Shown here in pieces: positions 20,406-30,800 of a DNA stretch of 64,000 nucleotides. The notes under the pieces are model-generated. The model did not search any database. It saw only the letters and a program-made list of their open reading frames with translations, and had not been told where the DNA came from. The stretch is from Symsagittifera roscoffensis. Lineage: Eukaryota > Xenacoelomorpha > Acoela > Convolutidae. A program made the position numbers and the translations under genes. Within the stretch, counting starts at the first letter, position 1; every line of letters begins with the position of its first letter. The stretch covers positions 4,881,472 to 4,945,471 of the forward strand of contig NC_087069.1 in assembly GCF_963678635.1 (NCBI RefSeq), given 5' to 3'.

Positions 20406-23006
20406 TGGGATGCAGTGGCAGACATAAAGCATCCAAGACATGAAGAAGCTTTGTCAGGAGTGAAAGCCAGCAAGGCTCGACTTTTGAATGAAGCAGAGGC
20501 ACGCAGAAAAGAAAAACCTCAAGAGCTGGCGGCAAAGAAAATGCAAGCGGTAACAGAGGAGACACGTGAGCCGGAACCAGCAACTGCGGCTGATGACTTC
20601 AAGATCGATTATAAGACAGCCGCGAGGGATGCTCTAAATAGAGTACAGCAGGAATTGGTGACGAAAGAGATCGAACAAAAAGTGAAACTTGAACTGGAAA
20701 ATGAGAAACTTCAGGAGCAACTGAATACCTTCGAAGCAACGGAGTTCGAAGAAACGAAAGCACCAAGCAGTTTGAACATGAAACTTAATGTGATCTCCGG
20801 TCAGAGGTTCGGCATGGTGCCGCAAGGAAGCAAGATCCAGTCGATAATCTCAGTGGCTGGACATCAAGTGATCAGAAATCTGAGTGAACCATCCGAGTTC
20901 ACTTTGATGCATTTGGACACATATGCAGATTATCTGAGGCAGGTGGAGCCACGCACCGAGTCGAGAGCTGTTCGAGCACTACTAACGACGGGTGGCCCTC
21001 GCATGAAGAAACTTCATGGACGCTACCTAGAGGTCTATGGGCCGTATCAAATAATGCTGAACGTGGATGGAATCAGTATCTACACCAGGACTTATGTAAC
21101 AATAGATGATGACCAAATGGGGCAAATCTATTTGGGTGAAGAGGAACTCAAAGTCCGCAGGATAGGCCATGACGCCATGATGGAACAAGACGCAGTACAC
21201 ATTGGGTATGAAGCAGATGTGACCGCACATCTGCTCGACACCAACGGAACAAAACCCGGAGTCACAGGGCTTCTGGACACAGGAGCGGTAGTGAGTGTGA
21301 TGCCGATAAAAACTTGGGAAAGAATGGGCTTCACGCGGGAAGATCTAATTCCAACGAATCTCCGCTCCGACTGGTCGCTGCCAATCGAGGAGCTATCTAC
21401 GTGGCCGGAAGAACGCCAATAACGGTCCTCCACATGGGAGGACGGGATCTTTGGATGAGCTTCCTAGTGGTAGAGAATCTGGACGACGCCGACCAATTCA
21501 TCTTTGGCCGGGATTTTGTCAGGAATTTTGACGTGATGATTGACTTGAACAACGGTCTGATACGGATTAGAAACCCGGACCGAAAGTATGTTAAGAGACC
21601 AAATAATAGGATAATAACAGACGAAAACAAGGTACCAACTTTTTTGGATAGAAAAGTAAAATTACAACCAGGACAAGCTGTGGTAGCAATTTTTAGAATG
21701 AGAAATTTAAATTCGTTAAGTGATAGTAAACAGGTTTGCTTAGTACAGAATCCAAATAGTCAGAGTTCGGTGATTTTAGGCCGGAGCTTCTCGGTAACGC
21801 GAAACGGACTGTGTGCCAGTGTGTTGTTGAACACACTGGACACCACGGTTTCAATCCAGCGTGGAAAGAAGCTTGGCTACGCTTTGCCGATGAGGACCGA
21901 CTATGAGGAGTCACAAAACTTGAAGAAATATAGTGTGAAAGACTGTCCTTATCATGCCAATAAAGATAATATTTTAAAGAGGATTAATGAATTAAAATCT
22001 ATTCATAAATTGTTTTCAATGAAATCCGAAACAGACGACGGCTTATCAAGCTGCTCAAATTTTCCGGAACGCCCCTCGTCATATGAACTAGAATCTGACA
22101 AACCGGTTTTGCCAGAGATAGAACATTTAAAAGGGAAAATAGGTGAGGGAGATTTCGAAAAATTGCGGGACCTCCTAAATCGGAACGCAGATGTATTTTC
22201 AAAACATAAGGCGGATATCGGTAGATGTAATTTCGTCGAACACGAAATCGAATTAGAAGAAGGCGCCGTTCCCCATAGGGAAGGCGCAAGACGAATGACG
22301 CCACACAAATCGGAAGCGTGCCGAGCAGAAATAGAAATGTTGCTTGAATACGACATGATAGAACCTTCGAAATCGCCATGGGCTTGCGGGGTAGTAATGG
22401 CGAAAAAGAAAGGGGGCAGCTTAGATTTTGTTGCGCCTTTCGTTACTTGAACGCGGTAACGATAAAAGATGCGTACCCGATACCGCGAATAGACGAGAGC
22501 CTATCTAAGCTTGGTGATGCCAAGTTCTTCACCACATTGAATTAGGTTCTGCCATCTGGCAGGTACCTCTGCGGAAGAAAGACAGAGAGAAAACCGGATT
22601 CGCGTGCTAATTGGGATTGTACCAGTGGAAGAGGATGCCCTTCGGCTTGTGCAATGCAACGGCCACTTTTCAAAGACTGATGGCTCAGGCTTTGACGAGA
22701 GTGACCAAGAAGTACGGGAATCTCGTGATGTGTTACGTGGATGACGTAGTCATAGCGACACCGACCCTGGAAGACCACATTGATAGGCTCGATGAGGTCT
22801 TTGGATGCATGAAAAGAGCTGGATTGAAGTGCAAACCATCGAAATGTGAAATCCTTAGGGATTCGATTAAGTACCTAGGAAGAATGGTGGATAGGCATGG
22901 TGTGAGGCCGGACCCGGAAGCAGTGGAAGCAGTGTTGACATGGAAGGCCCCCAGACTGGACACACAGCTGCTGAGCTTACTAGGGTTTGCCAATTACTAC
23001 CGATAA
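20406..23006 (+). pseudogene. Giant element protease and reverse transcriptase, copy A (broken)
   Basis: The frame 20181-21422 continues from the knuckles through a glutamate-rich linker to an aspartic protease with LLDTGAVVSVMP; the DTG is at 21276-21284. A 5-bp insertion near 21365 shifts the frame, which then continues 21314-22450 through the protease end and the RT N-terminus. Loss of one G in a G run near 22412 ends that piece. In the RT core the frame is further broken near 22543 and by GAA-to-TAA at 22608-22610 and 23004-23006. The catalytic YVDD is still present at 22734-22745. Ancestrally this is in one frame with gag, judging by copy B. The enzyme cannot be made from this copy. Confidence 0.85.
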
Positions 23007-26000
23007 TTCATAAAAGGATATGCGGACAAGGTGTATCCGATGCAGAAGCTGATGCGCAACAAGGGGAAAAAGTTCGAATGGAACGATGAGGCACAGGTTG
23101 CTTTCGAGAACATAAAGCGGGAACTGTGCGAAGCGGCAGTGCTGGGAATGCCTACAGAAAAGGGCATGTATGTTCTCGACACAGACGCATCGGTGGTAGC
23201 CATCTCAGGAATCTTGCATCAAGAGCAAGAATGGAACGGAAGAACAGTTCTCCGTCCCATTGCATACGGCAGCAAGGTCTTGAGTGACACAGAGATGAAA
23301 TATGGCGCACCAAAAGCAGAAATGTTTGCAGTAGTCACCTTCGTGGAAAAGTACCGTGCATACTTGGGGAGCGCTCCCTTCAAGTTACGCGTGGACAACA
23401 GAGCGTTATCCTGGTTGAAAACCTACTCGATGGATCAGAGTTATATTGGTAGATGGATAGTCAGATTGGATGGCTACCATATGATAATCGAACATAGGAT
23501 GCGTGATAAACACCAGAATGCTGACAGCCTCAGCAAGAAAACTGAGTTTTATGAAAGATTGGAACAGAAGCAGGCCAATCAGGCGGAGATAAAGGAGGGA
23601 TTCTCGTTTCTGGACAAAGAAACTTATGAAGCGCTTCCCTTAACGAGATGGTTGGATAAGTCTGGACATCCAATTCCAGGGCACCCTGAGTTACCTGTAG
23701 AGAAAGCAGCCGAGATAAAGATCCTATCCAAGGAGGACCCAGTCCCCTTGGATCTGTTGCTGCGCTCGAACCTGGTCCAGCAAGAACTCTCTCGCATGAA
23801 CAAAAACAGCCTCTCATTATTGGATAAAACGGTGCAAGTCACACCGCAAGTGATGCGGATGCTGGGTGGATTGTTAGAAGGAGAAGTGACCAGAGATGAC
23901 CCCGAGTGGACAGCAGCAGTGGCATCGCTAACAGTTAGTGAGAAGGTGAAGATCATGCCGTCCAGACGACAGCACGAAGAGAACGAGAGGAATTGTAGGA
24001 CAATAGTTCAGCAACTAGTATCCTCAATACCCCAAAAGATTTTAACTAGTACTTCCTACGGACAGAGAGAACAGGTGAGCAGCAAGCGAAAGAAAACCGT
24101 CACCTTTGTGGACCAGGATAAGGAAGGTAAAAAGGTAGAACAAAATCTGCTGCAAGACTATTTGTCCGGGGAGACGAATGTTGAAAAGAACCAGCGATCA
24201 CAAGATCAACACCCGGGACAAGAAATTTTGTCCGGGGAGTCTGAGATAGACGAGAAAATTCCTGATGAGAAACAGGACCTAGAGAACAAGGTTTTGTCCG
24301 GGGAGTTCAGATGGATGCGAAGAAGGCACAGACATGATCTGGAGGAGCGTGCAGTCTCCAGCACAACCACTTCGACGGATGATGATTCCCGAAACTCAGG
24401 AATGGACACCTATTCAGACAGGAACTCGAGTTCGGGATCAGAACTGTCAGAACTAGCGATACACACGCTACTAGTGGAAACTCGGGCAAGGGACCTGGAC
24501 AGAGAAGTGTACCAGGATCCTGACAGTGATCGCTACCTAATACCAAGCGAAAGAGTCTTTGACAACGCAGCGGATGACTTGGAGACGATAGCGTTGTCGA
24601 AACGTTCGATAAGCCTGTTGCCGCAGAAAGAGGTAGTCAGGACTGATCTTCAGCCGTTTAAACAAGAAACACAGCCGTTGGCGAAAATTTGGTGCGTTAA
24701 GATGGAAGAAGACACACACCAGCCCAACGAGCTGAATAGTCAGATGAGGTTCATGAAGACGTACTTAAAGGCGAGATACCGACTCTCGGACTTTTTAAGG
24801 GCGCAGAGAAATGATCGCATGACAAGCAACCTGAAAAAGTGGATCGAGAATGGTTCGCCGGATAAAGGGGACCTCGAGGAAGATAGCTATCGCATCCTGA
24901 GACAATACTTCATGCAGAAGGAATGGAGGTTATATTTGAACAAGGACGGGATCGTGGCTTGCAAAAGAAGAGAGGAAGATAGAGTCCTATACAAGTATAA
25001 CGCGATAGTGTTACCGCAACTCTATCAGACAGAACTATTATTCAGGTCACCTGATCAGATGGGCCATCAGGGGATCGACAAAGTATATCAGAGGATCCTG
25101 AAGCGCTTTGAGTGGCCTGGGATGAAAAAGGCATGCGAGAAATGGGTAACAGCATGTCTGTCATGCCAACAGGTCAAGGATCCAAGGAAGTTGCGATTTC
25201 CTCTACAATCGATCGAGTCGTCTGAATTCAACGAGGTGGTGCAAATAGATCACCAAAAGATATGCATGACAGACAATGGTTATAATCAGGTGCTGGTCAT
25301 GATAGATCATTTTACGAAGTATGCAGAGGCCGTGCCCTGCATAACAGCCTCGGCGGAAGAGACATGCGACCACCTGATCAACACGTGGATAGCAAGACAT
25401 GGTTGTCCGATGACGTTTCAATCGGATAATGGAACAGCTTTCGTAGGAGAGCTTACGAAAGAGCTTATGAGACGCTCACAGGTCGCTCAGGCTCACTCCA
25501 CGACATACCACCCTCAGACGAATGGCTTAGTGGAAAGACAGAATAGGACGTTAGTGTCGATGCTGAGAGTATATTGTTCCAGGTACATGACCGATTGGGA
25601 CAGATACCTTCCACAGATGATGGGAGCATATAACAGCACGCAACACTCCACCACCGGAGTCAGTCCACACATGATGCTAACTGGACACGAAAAGTCATTA
25701 CCATTAACCTTCTTCTACCCAGAGTATGAGGGAAAGAAAACGTCCCCACAGGTCTACGTGAGGGATGTGATCAGACGCCAACATGAGTTGAACGATTTGT
25801 GTAGACGAAATACTCAGCAGGCACAGGCAAGGCAGAGGAAAAGATTCGACAAGAAAGCAGCTGGTGCAAAGGCTTACTCGGTGGGAGACTACGTATGGGT
25901 ATTTCAGAACGTTATACCACCGAAAGGGACGAAAAAGCTCCTAGAGAAGTGGAGGGGTCCCTTCATGATTACAGAGGTGCACCAGGAGGGACGCTTTTAT

Positions 26001-27404
26001 AGACTGAGTACTGGCCGAGCCGCCCACTACGAGAACATCAAGCCACACAATCCATCGACAGAAAACTGGTGTATACCTGCAGACATGGAAGAAGGGGATT
26101 ATCTAATGATGGATCCTGCTTGTGAGGTCAATGAAAAAGGCACCAGGGAGAAGAACGATGGAAACGAAGTCGTAGAGGAAGGTACGGATACACCGCTGGA
26201 CCTGGATCCAAACGAACAGATCGAAACGGACGATGAAACCTTACCCTACGCAGAGGAAGATTGGCAGTATCCCGAACAGATAGAGGTTCCCAATAACTTG
26301 GAACCGGATCTTCCGTTCACGATACAGACTCGTCAGAAGGACGGGAAGAGACCAAGAAAGAAATACAATCCTTACGGTGACGACTTCGTAGTGGACAGGA
26401 TAGATCTGAAGAAGATAGTGGAGGAAGTAGTGGGTCTGGAGGAAATAACTGTGTCACAAGACATTGACATAGTCGATGATCACGACGATGAGTTGGTTGA
26501 CGACTGGTCAAAACCCGAGGTAGAATTCGACGACGAGGAACAGCAGTCTTACGAACAAGACTTGACGAACCTGCGTGTCTTAGAGTGGCTGAATGAAACG
26601 ACCTCGGATCCTGAGGAGACCAGTGTCACGATTCAAGACGTAGGTCGTGAAAGCATGAAATACATCAAGACCGAACGAGATGATCCTTCCTGGGCTGCCC
26701 AGGAAGGACGACTACTCATTCCGGCTTCTAACCTCGACTTGATACCCGGTATGCGATCGACGGGGACGGCGATGGATATTTTTGTCAGGGGAGTGGGGGT
26801 AGGACTTACCCACACTGAAAACTTGATAATAAAAAAATTAAGAATAGCAAGAGAAACAGGAGGATTAGAAGCAGAAACAGGCGAAGAACCTAAGAAACCT
26901 GACATAGGCAGGGTAGTTGAGTCATATTTTAACTTACCAAATGAATATTCAAGTAACATAATACTAACAGACAGTGATTTTATACTCACAAATAGAACAT
27001 GCGCGATAGCAGTCACGGCAGACATGCGTTTTAGGACAGCGTTAGCGGCAGATTTTAAGAGAGAATATAAAAACACAGAGTTCCTGTGGAAGCAACGACC
27101 AGGAGTAGGGGGAGTAGCAGCCTTACCTTCGGCGGCGTCGCAGATACCGGGAAAACACTTATGCTTCTTGGTAACGAGGGCGACGGAGAAGCAGCACGTG
27201 GACCCAGAGAACCTAGTCTTGTCCTTGACAAGGCTGAGGGACTTCCTTGTGGAAATGGACGTGAAGGAGCTCTCGCTTCCAGTGTACGATCTAAACAGAG
27301 GAAGACTGCATCCTCGGGAATTGTACGCGCTTGTACACGTGATATTCTCTGATACGAACATACAAGTATATCTACATAAGAAATATTACTTAAGTATAGG
27401 CTGA
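23007..27404 (+). CDS. Giant element RNase H, integrase, long tail and macro domain, copy A (open 1457-codon piece)
   Basis: The longest undamaged part of pol in copy A; it opens after the TAA at 23004 and has no ATG of its own until 23040, so it is the C-terminal part of the polyprotein. Counting from the GTG at 23031: RNase H residues D50 and D52 and an H-x-N-A-D block at 161-165; integrase with a GHQG...CLSC zinc finger near 677-712, and a DDE core at D740, D799 and E835 (35 residues between the last two); a GPY/F module near 975-1010 (KWRGPF). Then comes an unusual tail: about 300 acidic and mixed residues and a C-terminal macro-like domain, 1316 to the end. In the integrase zinc finger the first His of the usual H-D-x-x-G-H is Pro here but His in copy B, so this integrase may be impaired. 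Confidence 0.9.
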   Translation, partial: FIKGYADKVYPMQKLMRNKGKKFEWNDEAQVAFENIKRELCEAAVLGMPTEKGMYVLDTDASVVAISGILHQEQEWNGRTVLRPIAYGSKVLSDTEMKYGAPKAEMFAVVTFVEKYRAYLGSAPFKLRVDNRALSWLKTYSMDQSYIGRWIVRLDGYHMIIEHRMRDKHQNADSLSKKTEFYERLEQKQANQAEIKEGFSFLDKETYEALPLTRWLDKSGHPIPGHPELPVEKAAEIKILSKEDPVPLDLLLRSNLVQQELSRMNKNSLSLLDKTVQVTPQVMRMLGGLLEGEVTRDDPEWTAAVASLTVSEKVKIMPSRRQHEENERNCRTIVQQLVSSIPQKILTSTSYGQREQVSSKRKKTVTFVDQDKEGKKVEQNLLQDYLSGETNVEKNQRSQDQHPGQEILSGESEIDEKIPDEKQDLENKVLSGEFRWMRRRHRHDLEERAVSSTTTSTDDDSRNSGMDTYSDRNSSSGSELSELAIHTLLVETRARDLDREVYQDPDSDRYLIPSERVFDNAADDLETIALSKRSISLLPQKEVVRTDLQPFKQETQPLAKIWCVKMEEDTHQPNELNSQMRFMKTYLKARYRLSDFLRAQRNDRMTSNLKKWIENGSPDKGDLEEDSYRILRQYFMQKEWRLYLNKDGIVACKRREEDRVLYKYNAIVLPQLYQTELLFRSPDQMGHQGIDKVYQRILKRFEWPGMKKACEKWVTACLSCQQVKDPRKLRFPLQSIESSEFNEVVQIDHQKICMTDNGYNQVLVMIDHFTKYAEAVPCITASAEETCDHLINTWIARHGCPMTFQSDNGTAFVGELTKELMRRSQVAQAHSTTYHPQTNGLVERQNRTLVSMLRVYCSRYMTDWDRYLPQMMGAYNSTQHSTTGVSPHMMLTGHEKSLPLTFFYPEYEGKKTSPQVYVRDVIRRQHELNDLCRRNTQQAQARQRKRFDKKAAGAKAYSVGDYVWVFQNVIPPKGTKKLLEKWRGPFMITEVHQEGRFYRLSTGRAAHYENIKPHNPSTENWCIPADMEEGDYLMMDPACEVNEKGTREKNDGNEVVEEGTDTPLDLDPNEQIETDDETLPYAEEDWQYPEQIEVPNNLEPDLPFTIQTRQKDGKRPRKKYNPYGDDFVVDRIDLKKIVEEVVGLEEITVSQDIDIVDDHDDELVDDWSKPEVEFDDEEQQSYEQDLTNLRVLEWLNETTSDPEETSVTIQDVGRESMKYIKTERDDPSWAAQEGRLLIPASNLDLIPGMRSTGTAMDIFVRGVGVGLTHTENLIIKKLRIARETGGLEAETGEEPKKPDIGRVVESYFNLPNEYSSNIILTDSDFILTNRTCAIAVTADMRFRTALAADFKREYKNTEFLWKQRPGVGGVAALPSAASQIPGKHLCFLVTRATEKQHVDPENLVLSLTRLRDFLVEMDVKELSLPVYDLNRGRLHPRELYALVHVIFSDTNIQVYLHKKYYLSIG
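26955..27401 (+). other. Macro-like (ADP-ribose-binding) domain at the pol C-terminus, copy A
   Basis: About 140 residues follow the order of macro domains of the OARD1/Poa1 group, which bind ADP-ribose and can remove acyl groups from it. There is a first strand with C-A-I-A-V-T-A-D-M, a helix with FRTALAADFKREY, then GVGGVAALP, LCFLVTRATEK, a helix beginning NLVLSLTRLRDFL, KELSLPVYD, and a final strand NIQVYL. These correspond to the family blocks (h-A-h-S-x-D/C-M, helix, G-E-V-h, h-h-L-V/I-T-K, helix, L-S-h-P). The usual G-x-G-I-A helix start is altered to RTALA, so binding could be weakened. Assignment is by motif order only. Confidence 0.65.
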
Positions 27405-27801
27405 GTGATGTGCGAGAGGGTATTAGGCCAAAGACTAAGTTGTATGTAATATGTGTTATATTATGTTATGTTATGTGTTAGGTTATTAAGATCATGGGTA
27501 AGTAGGGGTTAGTGACCATGAACAACTGGATGACGATCTTAGGAATAGATCCAAAGTTTGGACTGTCCAATTTTAGGTCGAATTCCAAAATTTTAGAGAC
27601 CAATTGATTTTAATAAACTTTTAGGATAAATATCTTTTTATTTGAACTGTTTTTAAGCAAATTTTAACGATATATGTTAAGGTGAAACTGACAAGTGTGA
27701 TATTTGTGACTTCTTTTCTAGATCCTGATTGATCATTTAATTACTCACTTGAGTCAAAACCTTGGAGTCGAATCGAATCAAATCAAACTTGAAAGAATAG
27801 A
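27405..27801 (+). other. Spacer between pol and second frame, copy A
   Basis: 397 bp without a gene. It holds a small tandem repeat of TTATG units near 27460-27480. It also holds a splice-acceptor-like site: CTGAC near 27688, a pyrimidine stretch and ...TTCTTTTCTAG ending at 27721, 80 bp upstream of the ATG of the second frame. The acceptor-like stretch is kept in copy B at 51564. Reading the second frame from a spliced mRNA, as retroviral env genes are, would fit. A possible donor AG|GTAATA lies just after the gag start (17882 and 40708); this pairing is inference. Confidence 0.5.
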
Positions 27802-30800
27802 ATGGATAACTTCAACTTGGATGAATTGATGGACCTGGCAGAGGCATATGTAGGACCGATGATAGATGCGATCTATCGTCGGCTGATCGATCGAGACTTC
27901 GCTCTGGAGGACCCAGAAGTAGTCATGTTGCTGACCGCCCTGATCAACATCTTGGGGACCGCCCCACGGAAGTCCTGTTGATGGCAGCATATGGAGAAAG
28001 AGGAGTACTAGACCGCCCGAACATGAGAGTGATGAGGTGGAGAAACGGGGCTCTCTCAGGGAGTGACTTGGCGAATGAGCCTGGATTGGGAAGTTCTAGG
28101 TCTTACCAACCAGGTGAGATGCCAATGCCCTCCAAGCCCAAACCTGGGCTGACGAGAATGCATCGGGAGATGAACAGCGAGGCGACCTCGTCTGGTTCAC
28201 CACTGAGAGCAACTGTGCCACCAAAAAGGGCGAAAGTAGGACAGAAAGTTCAGACGAACCAAACCATGCAAGATCTGGATGAGATGAACGATGAACTGAA
28301 AAGTACGAAGAAGGAGCTGGACGAGATGACCAGAAGCATGCTCCAGATGGAGGAAGATCGGGACATGTGGAGAAAGTTGTTTGAAGACTGCAACAAAAAG
28401 CAGGGTCAAGAGATTGAGCGCTTAAGGCAGGAATACAAAGAGCGATCGGAGCAGATGGCGTTGACAACGGCCGTGGAGAAAGTGATACCTGCAAGGGATA
28501 TTCCTCGTGGGCGGTCCCCGATGGAGCTCTTGACGCCTCGAGAAATGAGTCAAACAACGGAGACACGACTCCCAGTAGAGACAAATCGAGTAACGATCCC
28601 GGATCCTAGTGACACCTTGGGTGACCCTGTCGTGGAACAGACAGTGAGGAAGCTGATAGAGACAGCTGGACGACTGGTCGCTAACAAGAATGTGCCAGGT
28701 TCCGGGGTGACTGCACCCTATGGAACGATTGACGATACGGGCAAAGTACGACTCTCCCAGACCGTGATCAGACAAGGGATAAGTGACGTGACACCACTCA
28801 TGGGGAGCTCGAGAATCCCAGAGAGGAAAGTACGGAAGATGCCAGCGAAGAAAGTGTCTCGCATAATAGACGTGCAAAAGAATAATCAATTAAAATATAA
28901 TTTCACGGGATCCGGAGACAGATCCGAGGGCCTGCTTCAATCGAGCTACTTGGAGCCCGGCAGTAAACCTGCAGCAACCACCACTCGGGACATCTCATCT
29001 GATACTGGGAGACAGCTTGGTCAGAGTGCTGTCGAATTTGAGGACCTCGTGGGTCACCACGGTGATGGCCTTTGGAGGCGCGACGATAGCCCAATTATAT
29101 CGGATGGTGGAACTGACGAATCCAGGGAGGATCCCCAACGTGATGATCCTCGTTGGGACGAATGATATCTCCAGAGGTTCAGATGAACAGTAAGCATTAT
29201 GGGAGTCAATGATGGTGTGTTTGTTTACGACTCTCTGGCAGAAATTCAATTGCGCGGTACTGACCGTTTGCACTGAGCCAATGAACGCGAGAAGCCTGAC
29301 AGCATCAGGAAGAAGGCATAACGAGGGAGTCGTCAGGTGGAATAACATCCTGAGGAACCTCGCAAGTCGAAACGCCGGAAGAATGATCCTCATGGACATT
29401 GAACATGAGTTGAGAGCTATGGATCAGGCCAGACTGACCACGGACGGCATCCACTTCGACAGTATCGAAGGACAAGCTTGGTTGAATCGAGTCTTCCAAG
29501 AGCGGTTGGACGAGCTGGAAGCAGAACTCTTTGACACGGGAGTGCTGAAGGAAGAAGGAACAGTGAGTGACGCGGTGATTACCACCTTTGTGCCTCCTAG
29601 CCTGGAAACACGCTTGGGTACGGTCCCGGCCGTCACGAACTACAGGCAACAAAGCTCCAGTGAACCAGGTCAACGGACCGACGTACAGGATCGATTGGGA
29701 GAGGCACCGATGAGGAGAACCATCCATCCTAGGAGAAGAATAGGACCTGTCAACCCAATCGAAGAGACAGCCGGCACGTCTAGATCGGACACTAGATCGG
29801 AGACGACAAATATCATTCGAGAGGAGAGACGTCCGAGCAGAGGCTCGTTGATGTGGTCAAGACCCATACCGTCTCCCTTGCATATATACAAAGACGAGCT
29901 AATGAAGCTGGATCTCCAGAAGGTAAGCTTCATCGAAGATGCAAGGAGGATGCTGAATGGAGCGACGCTATCCGTCAACAGATTGTACTCGATAACCGGC
30001 GTAGACTGGTTGATAGCCGCTAGCATAAGTTTCAGCTCCACGACGGCCTTGAGATTTGCTGACTTGGAGGGACTGCCATCTAACAACACGATGGGACCAG
30101 TGAATGCGAGACCATTGCAAGATGTGAGGTTGAATCATGATGAGGGGAATCGTGAAGAGAGACCAGGAAGATTCCTGACGACGAGAGCGCCGATTGGACA
30201 ACACGTGAAGATATTCAGGCAGCTGACGACACCCCCTGGTCATGCGAAGGAAAGAGTATACCCAAAACTAGTGAACCAAGATGGTGATGCCCAAAGATAT
30301 GGTGGATTGACAGCGATAAAGAAAGATGAGACCATCTTCGCCGCCTATGACAAAGCAGAGATGAGGAAGGCCAAGATTATGGTAGTAGCGAATTCAGAGT
30401 TCGTGTACACCTCCAAGTCTTTGTTTTGGCCGGACGTCATAATGTTGGCAGCGGTTGACCTGGACCTACTGCAATCGATATCTTTGGCTATAGGGGTGCA
30501 AAGGCAGACGGACATGAACCCAATTACGATTGTGTTTGCTGGCATCAATGACCATCTACACAGTAGGGGTTTTCTGAGCAGACTCAGAGATCCTACAACA
30601 GCAGAGAACGCTGTATGGCAGCGATAAAAGACATCCTTGAGTCGATGGGTGAAGTGGTGGATGCGACGAAGGAGGGGTCATTCAATAAAGTGACACTGAG
30701 AGTAGTATTCACGTTGTCTCCGGGATATGCACATCTCCCGGATGGACTGAAATTTAAGTATGCGATAGTGGCCTTACTTTCGGAAGGAAAATATGATGTG

